Origin: Clostridia bacterium
GTDB lineage: Bacteria; Bacillota_A; Clostridia; Oscillospirales; Acutalibacteraceae
NCBI GenBank assembly: GCA_017456015.1
Contig: JAFTLL010000004.1
Coordinates: forward strand, 248,001-312,000
Direction of reading: 5' to 3'
DNA: 64,000 bases
The notes under the pieces were generated by a model. That model ran no database searches. It was given only the letters and a program-made list of their open reading frames with translations, and was not told the origin of the DNA. A program made the position numbers and the translations under genes. This document shows positions 50,569-58,693 of the stretch, in pieces; the stretch's first letter is position 1; every line of letters starts with the position of its first letter.

Positions 50569-53334
50569 TCAGAATTCCAAGCGTATACGGCTGTGGTGTT
50601 TTGGTTCCTTGGTGACGACGATTTTTTTATCGATTCTTTGTTTTAATTCCGCCACATGAGAAATAATACCAATCAGTCGGTGATTGCCGGAGAGTGTCTG
50701 CAAAATGCGGATGGCTTGGGCAAGGGAATCCTCATCCAAAGAGCCAAAGCCCTCATCGATAAACAGCGCGTCCAGCGTCACACCGCCGGCCGCCGTTTGA
50801 ATTTCCTCGGAAAGGGCGAGAGCCAAGGCCAACGAGGCTTTAAAGGATTCACCGCCCGAAAGGGTCTTTACACTGCGCCGGGAGGCATTGTAATGGTCGA
50901 TGACATTCAGCTCCAAACCGCTTTGACTGCGTTGATTTTCGGCATCGGTGCGGCGAAGCAGCTCGTACTGTCCGGCCGTCATTTCCATGAGCCGAACATT
51001 GGCGCGCGAGAGAATACGGTCAAAGAAGGCGGCCTGTACATAGGCCTCTAATGAGATTTTTTCCTTGCCGGAAAGTGCGCCGTTGGCCGTGTCCGAAAGG
51101 CTGCGCAGTAGGCCGAGCCGCTCGGCAGCGCGAGTCAAGGCAGCCTGTTGCGCCGTAGCGTTGCGGAAAATAAGTCGGTCGTTTTCCAGACAAATGCCCA
51201 ATTGTTCGCGCTTTTCGACGGCGGTTCGCTTGGCCAGCAGCAGTTGGTCTTTTTGTATTTGCAGAGCTTCGGTATCCGGCTTGCTTTCGGAAAGCTGTTG
51301 CCGTAACGCCCCGATAGCGGCATTGTGCTTGGCAATTTCATTTTGGGTGTCGTTCAGGGCCTTTTGGGCATCATTTGCGGCCTGTTGCAGTGCAGCGCTT
51401 TGCGCTTGACGCTCCTGGATTTGGGCTTGCAAAACCACCTCGTCGGTATCCTTTAACATTTCGGTGTACAGGTCCAACTGCCCGGTTAAGGCGGTCGCTT
51501 GTGTCATGCAATCGGTGTATTGCATTTGCAGTTCGAAAAGTTGCTTTTGATTGCGGTCAATATAGGCTTCGGCCTTGGGAATGTTTTCCTCAATTTCCTT
51601 TTGGCGCTCGGCCGCCGCTTGGGCCGTTTGCAGTTTTGCCTGCAAACCATCGGCATCGGCTTGCAGACGGTCGGCCAATTCGGCAATTGCCGAAGCGGGA
51701 TGCTCGGTTTTGGGCAAATGCAAGGCGGCCAATTCAGAAAGTAAAGCGGCTTTCTGGGTTTCGGCGGCGGCTTTCAGCGCGCCGGCGGTACGGCTCTGCA
51801 CAAAGGCACTCTGCCGGGCTTCTTCCATTTGCTCTCGCGCCCGCTCCAAATCGGATTTATCTATCCGGTCGGCTGGCAAAACAGCCGGCTGCGGATGCGC
51901 GGTCGAGCCGCAAACCGGGCAGGGTAGACCGGGAGAAAGTTCGGTCGCCAAAATACCGGCCTGCATATCCAAAAAGCACTTTTGTAATTGCGCATAGTCG
52001 GCCGCTGCCTTTTCGGCGGCTTCGGCCGCCTGCAAATACAGCGCCTGTTTCTCTTTGTAGTCTTCATAGGCCTTTTGGTATGTATCTGCCTGCACTCGCA
52101 GGGCTTGTACACGTTCGATTTGCGCCGCCTGACGGGTAACCTCTGCTGTCAGACGCGGCAACTCGTCTGCGGTGGCGCGCAGCTGCTTGCGTTCCTCGCG
52201 TGCAGCCTGCAATCGCGCCTGCAAATCGGCGGTTTTCTTTTTTATATCCTCCATTTGGGCAGCAAGCTGGGCCGTGGCGGCCCTTTTTTCTTCCAAGGCG
52301 GTGCGGGTTTGTGTCCATTCGCGATAGTTTTCCAGCGCGGCGGTCAGTCGGTCGATTTCTACCCTTAAACCGTCACAAAGCGACAGTGCTTCCTGTGTGC
52401 GTCTCTGTGCTTCGGACAAGGTCGGGAGTTTGGCTTGCAGAATTTCGGCTTTGTCTTTATGCACAGAAATAGTTTCGGCAATTTCGGCCTCTTTTGCGGC
52501 AAGGGTGCAAAGCTGTTCGGTTTCGGTGAGCTGTTTTTCCAGCACAGAAATTTCATTGTCCAGACCGGCATATTGGTTCTGTACCGTTTCAATACGGGAC
52601 GCCAAAAACCCCATATCCAGATTTTCGGGCAGGAGAAAAGCCTGTTGCCGCCATTCCTCCAAGGCGGTATCGGGCGCATCGGGTGAAATCGGCGTAATGC
52701 CGTTCAGATATTGCAACAGACCGGCCGACAAGGTTTCGTATTCTGCCTTCTGGCGGTTGCTCTCCTGGCGCAGGCGTTCTTGCAGCGCCAGATAGGGCGC
52801 CGTGCCGAACAGCTTGCGGAAAATTTTGCTTCTTTCCTCGGTCGGCGAAAACAGAATGCGCTGAAAATCTCCCTGTGCAATCATCACGATTTGGGTGAAT
52901 TGTTCACGGGTAAGCCCCAATAGCTCTGTGATGGCAAGGGTAACCTCTTTGTACCGTGTTACGGTGTAGCCGTTTGGTCCGTATAACACCGCGTCGGCGG
53001 TTTGCTGGGTTTGTCCGCCGCCTTTTTTGGCCGGGCGGATATAGGCTGGGTTGCGGCGAACGGTGTATTCGGCACCCTTTTCTAAAAAGACCATTTCAAC
53101 AAAGGTGGGGATTTCCGGTTGTGCATATTTACTGCGCAGCATGGAGGCATCTCGGGTCTTGCCGCTGGCCTCCCCGTAGAGCGCAAAAGCAATCGCATCG
53201 AAAAGGGTGGTTTTACCGGCACCGGTATCTCCGGTGATTAAATAAATGCCCTTTTCGCCGAAGGCCGAAAAGTCAACCGTTGTTTCGCCGGAGTAAGGGC
53301 CGAAAGCAGACAAAGTGAGTTTTAAAGGTTTCAT
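50569..53334 (-). CDS. sbcC: Nuclease subunit SbcC (Rad50-like ATPase)
   Basis: A 921-residue SMC-like ATPase of the SbcCD (Mre11-Rad50) nuclease, which opens hairpins and DNA ends. Walker A GDTGAGKTTLFDAIAFALYG is near residue 35. Long coiled coils flank the zinc-hook CPVCGS near the middle. The ABC signature VKTLSGGESFKASLALAL and Walker B ALFIDEGFGSLDEDSL lie near the C-terminus. ATG 53334 (MKPLKLTL) overlaps the sbcD stop by 4 bases; GGAG lies upstream. Confidence 0.97.
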   Translation of the reverse strand: MKPLKLTLSAFGPYSGETTVDFSAFGEKGIYLITGDTGAGKTTLFDAIAFALYGEASGKTRDASMLRSKYAQPEIPTFVEMVFLEKGAEYTVRRNPAYIRPAKKGGGQTQQTADAVLYGPNGYTVTRYKEVTLAITELLGLTREQFTQIVMIAQGDFQRILFSPTEERSKIFRKLFGTAPYLALQERLRQESNRQKAEYETLSAGLLQYLNGITPISPDAPDTALEEWRQQAFLLPENLDMGFLASRIETVQNQYAGLDNEISVLEKQLTETEQLCTLAAKEAEIAETISVHKDKAEILQAKLPTLSEAQRRTQEALSLCDGLRVEIDRLTAALENYREWTQTRTALEEKRAATAQLAAQMEDIKKKTADLQARLQAAREERKQLRATADELPRLTAEVTRQAAQIERVQALRVQADTYQKAYEDYKEKQALYLQAAEAAEKAAADYAQLQKCFLDMQAGILATELSPGLPCPVCGSTAHPQPAVLPADRIDKSDLERAREQMEEARQSAFVQSRTAGALKAAAETQKAALLSELAALHLPKTEHPASAIAELADRLQADADGLQAKLQTAQAAAERQKEIEENIPKAEAYIDRNQKQLFELQMQYTDCMTQATALTGQLDLYTEMLKDTDEVVLQAQIQERQAQSAALQQAANDAQKALNDTQNEIAKHNAAIGALRQQLSESKPDTEALQIQKDQLLLAKRTAVEKREQLGICLENDRLIFRNATAQQAALTRAAERLGLLRSLSDTANGALSGKEKISLEAYVQAAFFDRILSRANVRLMEMTAGQYELLRRTDAENQRSQSGLELNVIDHYNASRRSVKTLSGGESFKASLALALALSEEIQTAAGGVTLDALFIDEGFGSLDEDSLAQAIRILQTLSGNHRLIGIISHVAELKQRIDKKIVVTKEPKHHSRIRLEF

Positions 53335-54470
53335 TGCTCCGCCCCCTCCCAAATGGTTTCAATCAGGGTTTGCAGGTACCTGGTTTGTGCGTCGTTTAAG
53401 GGCGCGTTGTTTTGTAGGGTATAAAGTTCATTAAACAAATCCAGCGGACTGCTTTTTGCATGGGTTTCCCTCTGTTGCATTTCCGGTGTCGCTTGGGTGC
53501 GGCGGTTGTCATAGGTCAGTTGCATAATGTGGGGATAAATCGAGCGCAGCTTGGCAACCGCGTCGGGAATTTCCTCCTCGTCGGTTAAAATAATATGTAC
53601 ATAATCCTCCAAATTCGTACCGGCATAATTGCGGCGATCGGCAATCTCCATATAACTGCCGCGGATTTCGCGCAGACGGCGCAGAGGAACAAGCGGAAGA
53701 AAGGAAAGCGAAACCTCCCCTTTTTCCTTGATTGTAACCACCGTAATGCTTTTTTCCTGCTCGCACTCCGAGAAGGAATAGGCCAGCGGTGTTCCGCAAT
53801 AGCGCACGGTGGGGCGCGTTACCTGCTGCGGGCGGTGGATGTGCCCCAGAGCAACATAATCAAAGCCGGCAAACAAGGCGGCGCCGACCTGCTCTGTACC
53901 ACCGACCGAAAGCTCCTCGGAGTCGGCAGGGCGTGCACCGGCCACAAACTGGTGCGCCACCAACAGATTGCGGCGCGAAGGGTCAAGGCAGAGCGAAGAA
54001 ACCACTGCCGCCACCGCGTCCTGATAGCTTTCGATTTGCGTATCAGGGAAAAAGGGGCGCACGGTGCTCGGTTTGATAAAGGGCAACAGGTAAATGTCCA
54101 GTTCCCCGTATTCGTCCTGCAAGGTAATCGGCTCAATTTTCCCTTTGAAAAGCGGCGAGAAATAAACCTGGCTTTGCCGTAAAATATCAGCACCAAAGGC
54201 GATGCGCTCGGCCGAATCGTGGTTACCGCTGATAATAAAAATCGGCTTGCCGAGCTCGGCAAGTTGGGTTAAAAAAAGGTCAAAAAGCTGTACCGCCTCG
54301 GCAGAGGGGACAGCCTTATCATAAATATCACCGGCCAGCAAAAAGGCATCGGGCGTCTGTTGACGGGCGATGGAGAGTATTTCATTTAAAATGTATTGCT
54401 GGTCTTCCAGCAGGGAATACCCTCCCAGGCGCTTGCCGATGTGCAAATCGGACAAATGAAAAAATCTCAT
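53331..54470 (-). CDS. sbcD: Nuclease subunit SbcD (Mre11-like)
   Basis: A 379-residue metallophosphoesterase nuclease. Metal-binding motifs are LSDLHIGKRLGG near the start, AGDIYDKAVPS, SGNHDSAERI and ALGHIHRPQ, in the Mre11 order; the C-terminal capping domain follows. It starts 4 bases after rnhA and its stop overlaps sbcC (ATGA), so the two subunits are translationally coupled. Confidence 0.97.
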   Translation of the reverse strand: MRFFHLSDLHIGKRLGGYSLLEDQQYILNEILSIARQQTPDAFLLAGDIYDKAVPSAEAVQLFDLFLTQLAELGKPIFIISGNHDSAERIAFGADILRQSQVYFSPLFKGKIEPITLQDEYGELDIYLLPFIKPSTVRPFFPDTQIESYQDAVAAVVSSLCLDPSRRNLLVAHQFVAGARPADSEELSVGGTEQVGAALFAGFDYVALGHIHRPQQVTRPTVRYCGTPLAYSFSECEQEKSITVVTIKEKGEVSLSFLPLVPLRRLREIRGSYMEIADRRNYAGTNLEDYVHIILTDEEEIPDAVAKLRSIYPHIMQLTYDNRRTQATPEMQQRETHAKSSPLDLFNELYTLQNNAPLNDAQTRYLQTLIETIWEGAEQ

Positions 54471-54474
54471 GATT

Positions 54475-54930
54475 TTACTTTCCTAACTGCCGGCTTTTAT
54501 AATAGGTAACGGCCAAACGGTCGCACCGTTCATTTTCGGGATGGCCGGCGTGTCCCTTAATCCAGTGAAAGGTCACGTCATGGACTTCGCAAAGGTTCAG
54601 AAGCAGTTCCCATAAATCGGCATTCAGCGCCGGCTTTTTGTCGGCCTTGCGCCAGCCGTTTCGGCGCCAGTTTTTCGCCCAACCCAGTATGATTGCATCC
54701 GAAACATATTTAGAATCGGTGGTCAGCAGAACCGTACAAGGCTCTTTTAAGGCTTGTAAAGCCTTGATGCAGGCGGTCAGCTCCATGCGGTTGTTGGTGG
54801 TATCATCCTCGCCGCCGAAAAACTCCTTTTCATGCCCCTCATAGCGAAGAATAGCACCCCAACCGCCCGGTCCGGGATTGCCGGAGCAGGCACCGTCGGT
54901 AAAGATTTCAACAAATTTTTTGTTTTGCAT
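54475..54930 (-). CDS. rnhA: Ribonuclease HI
   Basis: A 151-residue RNase H that cuts RNA in RNA-DNA hybrids. Catalytic acidic residues are visible: Asp12 in [13 protein letters not shown], Glu50 in NNRMELTA, Asp72 in TTDSKYV, and the C-terminal Asp in [20 protein letters not shown] carries the conserved His. Length equals the E. coli-type enzyme. It sits between the DUF1624 gene (12-base gap) and sbcD (4-base gap) within the lexA-led group. Confidence 0.97.
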   Translation of the reverse strand: MQNKKFVEIFTDGACSGNPGPGGWGAILRYEGHEKEFFGGEDDTTNNRMELTACIKALQALKEPCTVLLTTDSKYVSDAIILGWAKNWRRNGWRKADKKPALNADLWELLLNLCEVHDVTFHWIKGHAGHPENERCDRLAVTYYKSRQLGK

Positions 54931-54942
54931 AAAAATTCTATC

Positions 54943-55689
54943 CTACCTTTTTAACAGCATAAATACAGAGTAGAGTATCGGCTGGTGCAGAATATAGATG
55001 AGCAGGGCGTTGCGCCCGACCGTACCGAGAAACGGCAGCGGTTTGGCCCGGAAAAAGGCGGGGAAACCGCGCTTTTTGCATAAAAGACCGGTAAAAAATC
55101 CGGCAAGAAAAATAAACAGCCAAGGCAACACCGGGAAATAGTCGGCCGATGAAAAAGACGGCTTCGGTAAGCCAAGCCAGAATAAAAAGTCGGTAGAATA
55201 CCATGCGGCCGGCAGCGGATACCGGGTAACCAGCAGCCAAAGATTACCGGATTCTATCGGATAAAAAATCAAAAACAGCACAAGCGACAACAAGATGCCG
55301 AGAAGTGCCGGAATTTTGCTTAAAGGCTTGTGAAACAGAGCGCAAAACAAAATACAAAAGGCTAGCAGGTGTAAAACTCCGAAATAAATGGCAACCTCCA
55401 ACCCGAATTTACCGGCCGCCAGGGTGACAACCGTCACCAACAGGGCCACCACTGCAAGCTTTGCGCCGCGCCGGAGATTCGAGTGCGAAAGGGTGCAACA
55501 CAAGCCGGATAAAAAGATAAAAAAGGCGGCAAAAAAGGGTTCGGCAGGAAGAAAGAATCGATACAGTCGGTCGGAAAAAGCGTCACCGAACAGCATCTGA
55601 TAAAGATAAATGCCGTGAAAGACGACCATGCACAGTACTGCAAGGCCGCGCAGCGCATCCAATAAATGATAGCGTGTTTTAGAAGACAT
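54943..55689 (-). CDS. DUF1624/HGSNAT-like membrane protein
   Basis: A 248-residue membrane protein with about seven hydrophobic segments. The N-terminus RYHLLDALRGLAVLCMVVFHG matches the DUF1624 (heparan-alpha-glucosaminide N-acetyltransferase-like) family, which is thought to transfer acyl groups across the membrane. FLGTVGRNALLIYILHQPIL near the C-terminus is also typical. It starts 17 bases after lexA. Its presence in a DNA-repair operon is odd; acyltransferase activity is inferred, not shown. Confidence 0.87.
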   Translation of the reverse strand: MSSKTRYHLLDALRGLAVLCMVVFHGIYLYQMLFGDAFSDRLYRFFLPAEPFFAAFFIFLSGLCCTLSHSNLRRGAKLAVVALLVTVVTLAAGKFGLEVAIYFGVLHLLAFCILFCALFHKPLSKIPALLGILLSLVLFLIFYPIESGNLWLLVTRYPLPAAWYSTDFLFWLGLPKPSFSSADYFPVLPWLFIFLAGFFTGLLCKKRGFPAFFRAKPLPFLGTVGRNALLIYILHQPILYSVFMLLKR

Positions 55690-55706
55690 AATCGTTTCCT
55701 TTTCGG

Positions 55707-56291
55707 TTAATAACTGCGCATTGAGCCAATCACCTTGCCGAGAATGTCAATGCGGTCGGCATAAATCGGCGCGAAGTCGGGGTTTTCGGGCATAAGATAG
55801 GGCTTTCCGTTTTCAAATTCCAAGCGTTTTACGGTGGCCTCATCTTCAATCATGGCAATGACGATGTCCCCCTGCCGGGCAGGCAAGTCCTTGTCGGCCA
55901 CCACGAGGTCGCCGTCTAAAATGCCGGCATCCCGCATACTGAGTCCAACCACACGCAGGGCAAATAAGCTCTGGCTGTTTTGGGTGGGGAAGGGAATATA
56001 ATCCTCAATTTGTTCTACGGCCAAAATCGGTTGTCCGGCGGTAACGCGGCCAAGCACCGGTACCTGTGCGGCGTTGCCGCTGCCGACAATACGAATGGAA
56101 CGGGAAAAACGCGGGTCGCGCTCAATATATCCCTTTTCCTCTAAGGTATTGAGAATGGCGTGTACGGTGGAGGTCGATTTTATGCGTGCGCCGTTGCAGA
56201 TTTCCCGTACGGTAGGGGGAACGGCCTCTCCAATCGCCTGCACCAAAAAACGGTAAACGCGGTCCTGTTTTTCGCTTAACGGTTCTCTCAT
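55707..56291 (-). CDS. lexA: SOS repressor LexA
   Basis: A 194-residue self-cleaving repressor. The N-terminal winged helix (about 1-65) includes PPTVREICNGARIKSTSTVHAIL; the cleavage site is Ala85-Gly86 in GRVTAGQPILA; the catalytic dyad is Ser118 (VGLSMRDAG) and Lys155 (ATVKRLEF). ATG 56291 is chosen (GGGAGG upstream). Its own promoter carries a LexA-box-like palindrome. Four genes follow closely in the same direction. Confidence 0.97.
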   Translation of the reverse strand: MREPLSEKQDRVYRFLVQAIGEAVPPTVREICNGARIKSTSTVHAILNTLEEKGYIERDPRFSRSIRIVGSGNAAQVPVLGRVTAGQPILAVEQIEDYIPFPTQNSQSLFALRVVGLSMRDAGILDGDLVVADKDLPARQGDIVIAMIEDEATVKRLEFENGKPYLMPENPDFAPIYADRIDILGKVIGSMRSY

Positions 56292-56302
56292 AATTTCCTC
56301 CC

Positions 56303-56350
56303 GAACAAATATTCTTTTTTTAGTATACCATCTTTGCATGCCTTTTACAA
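56303..56350 (-). promoter_or_regulatory. lexA promoter with LexA box
   Basis: Minus strand: TTGTAA (56350-56345), 17-base spacer, TATACT (56327-56322). Just downstream is GAATATTTGTTC (56314-56303), which matches the Firmicutes LexA box GAACATATGTTC at 10 of 12 positions and overlaps the expected transcription start: typical autoregulation. Confidence 0.78.
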
Positions 56351-56383
56351 GAAAAACTTGCAATTTTTATACGGGACAGAACA

Positions 56384-56416
56384 AAAAGAAAAAGGCCGCA
56401 CAAAAGTGCGGCCTTT
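56384..56416 (-). terminator. Terminator of tRNA-Ala
   Basis: Minus-strand stem AAAGGCCGCAC / GTGCGGCCTTT with TTTT loop (56416-56391), followed by TTTCTTTTT. Confidence 0.88.
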
Positions 56417-56492
<76 letters not shown>

Positions 56493-56508
56493 ATAGGACT
56501 ACTAGCAT

Positions 56509-56537
56509 ATGATAACATAACAGTCGGAAAAAAGCAA
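56509..56537 (-). promoter_or_regulatory. Promoter for tRNA-Ala
   Basis: Minus strand: TTGCTT (56537-56532), 17-base spacer, TATCAT (56514-56509). Confidence 0.65.
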
Positions 56538-56576
56538 GTGTTTTTTATTTAAAAATAAAAATTCCCGATTTTTCTA

Positions 56577-56604
56577 TTGACAAACGGGCAAAATTATATA
56601 TAAT
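56577..56604 (+). promoter_or_regulatory. Promoter for tRNA-Gln/tRNA-Val
   Basis: TTGACA (56577-56582), 16-base spacer, TATAAT (56599-56604), 27 bases before the first tRNA. Confidence 0.88.
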
Positions 56605-56630
56605 GGTATTGTTAAAGATTTACAGAATAT

Positions 56631-56704
56631 TGCGGAATTGTGTAAGGGTAGCACGACAGACTCTGACTCTGTTTGTCTGGGTTCGAATCCTAGTTCCGCA
56701 GCCA
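56631..56704 (+). tRNA. tRNA-Gln (anticodon CTG)
   Basis: 74 nt with encoded CCA. Acceptor TGCGGAA pairs with TTCCGCA, discriminator G. Anticodon stem ACAGA/TCTGT, loop CTCTGAC, giving CTG. T arm GGGTTCGAATCC. Confidence 0.95.
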
Positions 56705-56748
56705 TGCAACGCTGAATCCGGTTCCCTATGGGTTCGGCGTTATTAAAT

Positions 56749-56825
56749 GAAGGCATAGCTCAGTTGGTTAGAGTACCTGCTTGACATGCAGGGGGTCGGT
56801 GGTTCAAGTCCACTTGTCTTCACCA
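56749..56825 (+). tRNA. tRNA-Val (anticodon GAC)
   Basis: 77 nt with encoded CCA. Acceptor GAAGGCA pairs with TGTCTTC (one G-U), discriminator A. Anticodon stem CCTGC/GCAGG, loop TTGACAT, giving GAC. The 44-base spacer after tRNA-Gln can fold into an imperfect hairpin (AACGC.GAA / TTC.GCGTT), possibly a processing signal. Confidence 0.95.
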
Positions 56826-56862
56826 AAAAGCCCGGTGTCCAAAAGGACACCGGGCTTTTGTA
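56826..56862 (+). terminator. Terminator after tRNA-Val
   Basis: A 15-bp perfect stem AAAAGCCCGGTGTCC / GGACACCGGGCTTTT with AAAA loop. Confidence 0.9.
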
Positions 56863-56869
56863 AATTTAC

Positions 56870-57028
56870 TTATTCTTCAATTTCTTCCTCATCGTCACAC
56901 TCGATAAATTCATATTCTTCGTTGTCTTTATCGATTAAATAACGATTGACCAAAACCGCAACACCGGCCGCCATAGCCACAACGGCAACGAGTATGGAAA
57001 TAAACCACATAATATGCTTAAAGCTCAT
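56870..57028 (-). CDS. Small single-span membrane protein with acidic tail
   Basis: A 52-residue reading frame: MSFKHIMWFISILVAVVAMA begins a single membrane helix (about residues 5-27), followed by a polar stretch NRYLIDKDN and a strongly acidic C-terminus (EYEFIECDDEEEIEE). AAAGGTGG lies 8 bases before ATG 57028. It has one Cys near the end. The gene lies alone between the tRNA terminator and the cardiolipin synthase stop. Codon use looks like its neighbours. Function unknown; possibly a small regulator of a membrane complex. It is easily missed because of its size. Confidence 0.72.
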   Translation of the reverse strand: MSFKHIMWFISILVAVVAMAAGVAVLVNRYLIDKDNEEYEFIECDDEEEIEE

Positions 57029-57094
57029 ACAGAAAACCACCTTTCTTTTTCTTTATTGTAATATGAAAAGGAAAAAAAGTCAAGTGGGCTCGTA

Positions 57095-58630
57095 CTACAT
57101 AAAGGGCGCAAATACGCGAAGCACGGCCTGTTTGCATTTCAGCCATAACGGCCGCCGTTTCCAAGCGGGCAAGGTGATTTCCTCACAATCCTCCATAATA
57201 CGAATCATATGCTGCTTAATGTCCAGCACGGTTTTTGAGCCGGCAATCCAAGTTCCACATTCAAAATGCAGATAAAAACTGCGGTAATCCATGTTGATGG
57301 TGCCGACGGTTGCAACCTTATCGTCCGACACAAAGAGCTTGGAATGAATAAAGCCGGGTGTAAACTCGTAGATGCGAATGCCGGCCTCCAACAATTCCTC
57401 ATAATAGGACTGCGTAACCGGATGAACATACCATTTGTCCTCCTTTTTCGGCGTGAGGATACGTACATCAATACCCGATTGTGCCGTGGCCTTTAAAATT
57501 TGCATCATGGAATTGTCCAAAATCAAATAGGGCGAGGCAATATAGACATATTTTTTGGCGGTGTAGAGTATCTGCATATATAGACCCTCGGCCGGATTGG
57601 CAGGGTCAACCGGACTGTCGCAATAGGGCTGTACAAAACCGTCGCCGTAGGTGTCGTAGGCTTTGGGGAGATAGTGCGAGGGGTAGATGGGGTGCCGTAT
57701 ATCAATGGTGTTCCACATTTCGCAAAACATTACGGTGAAATTCCGGGTGGCCGGACCTCTTAAAAGCAGAGCGCAATCCATCCAATACCCGTGGGGGTGG
57801 GTTCGGTTAATGTATTCATCACCGATGTTCATGCCGCCGGTGAAGGAGGTCACCCCGTCAATAACAACGATTTTGCGGTGGTTGCGGTTGTTCTGAAAAA
57901 TATCCATAGAGGGTCGAATTGGATTGAAGGCCAGCACCTTGATGCCGTTTTGCCGCAGACGGCTTACAAAACCGTGACTGTGCCGGGTAATCGAGCCGAA
58001 ATCATCGTAAATAATACGAACCTCTACGCCCTCGGCGGCCTTGCGCTTTAAAATGGAATAAATGGCATCCCACATTTCGCCCTCGGCCAGAATAAAAAAT
58101 TCCAGGAAAATAAATTTTTTCGCTTTGTTCAGTTCCTCCAATAGTCGGGGCAGGGCAACCTCGCCGGGGGAAAGGTATTCGGTTTCGGTGTTGTCCCAAA
58201 CGGGGTAGCCGGATTGCCTGTAAAGGTATTTGGACTGACGGGCGTGCTGCATATCATTGTATTCCAGCCGGTTTTCTATCGCTTCATTTTGCCGCAGGAA
58301 TTTTGCGGTGGACATTTTGATTCTGGTCATGCGGCGGCGGAATTGCGGCGTAACACGACCGCTGCCCCACAGCAGATAAATAACGCCGCCCACCGGCGGA
58401 ATGGAAAGAATAAATACAATCCACATAATTTTATAGCTGGGGTTTGAACGCTTGTTAATGATATGAAAAACAACGATGATATTGATGATTTGAAAAAGCA
58501 CATAGGCCCAGATGGTCAACCCGGTCATTTGAAAAACCAGGAAAAGCGTAATGACAATTTCCAGCAAAACCAAAAGAATGGTGGTAATCAGTTTTACCGG
58601 CGGATTGGAGCCGACCTTTTTCAATTGCAT
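57095..58630 (-). CDS. cls: Cardiolipin synthase
   Basis: A 511-residue phospholipase-D-type enzyme that joins two phosphatidylglycerols into cardiolipin. Two N-terminal membrane helices (about 15-35 and 40-60, plus a PPVGGVIYLLWGSG region) precede two HKD domains: NHRKIVVIDGVTSFTGGMN and HSKLFVSDDKVATVGTINMD. The tail WKRRPLWLKCKQAVLRVFAPFM is family-typical. It is transcribed alone; the start has an AGGTG-type site upstream. Confidence 0.96.
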   Translation of the reverse strand: MQLKKVGSNPPVKLITTILLVLLEIVITLFLVFQMTGLTIWAYVLFQIINIIVVFHIINKRSNPSYKIMWIVFILSIPPVGGVIYLLWGSGRVTPQFRRRMTRIKMSTAKFLRQNEAIENRLEYNDMQHARQSKYLYRQSGYPVWDNTETEYLSPGEVALPRLLEELNKAKKFIFLEFFILAEGEMWDAIYSILKRKAAEGVEVRIIYDDFGSITRHSHGFVSRLRQNGIKVLAFNPIRPSMDIFQNNRNHRKIVVIDGVTSFTGGMNIGDEYINRTHPHGYWMDCALLLRGPATRNFTVMFCEMWNTIDIRHPIYPSHYLPKAYDTYGDGFVQPYCDSPVDPANPAEGLYMQILYTAKKYVYIASPYLILDNSMMQILKATAQSGIDVRILTPKKEDKWYVHPVTQSYYEELLEAGIRIYEFTPGFIHSKLFVSDDKVATVGTINMDYRSFYLHFECGTWIAGSKTVLDIKQHMIRIMEDCEEITLPAWKRRPLWLKCKQAVLRVFAPFM

Positions 58631-58693
58631 TTATATCACCTGCCGTTGTTTTTCCTTTTTATACCAACATTATATCAAGTAGCACAAGGCTTG

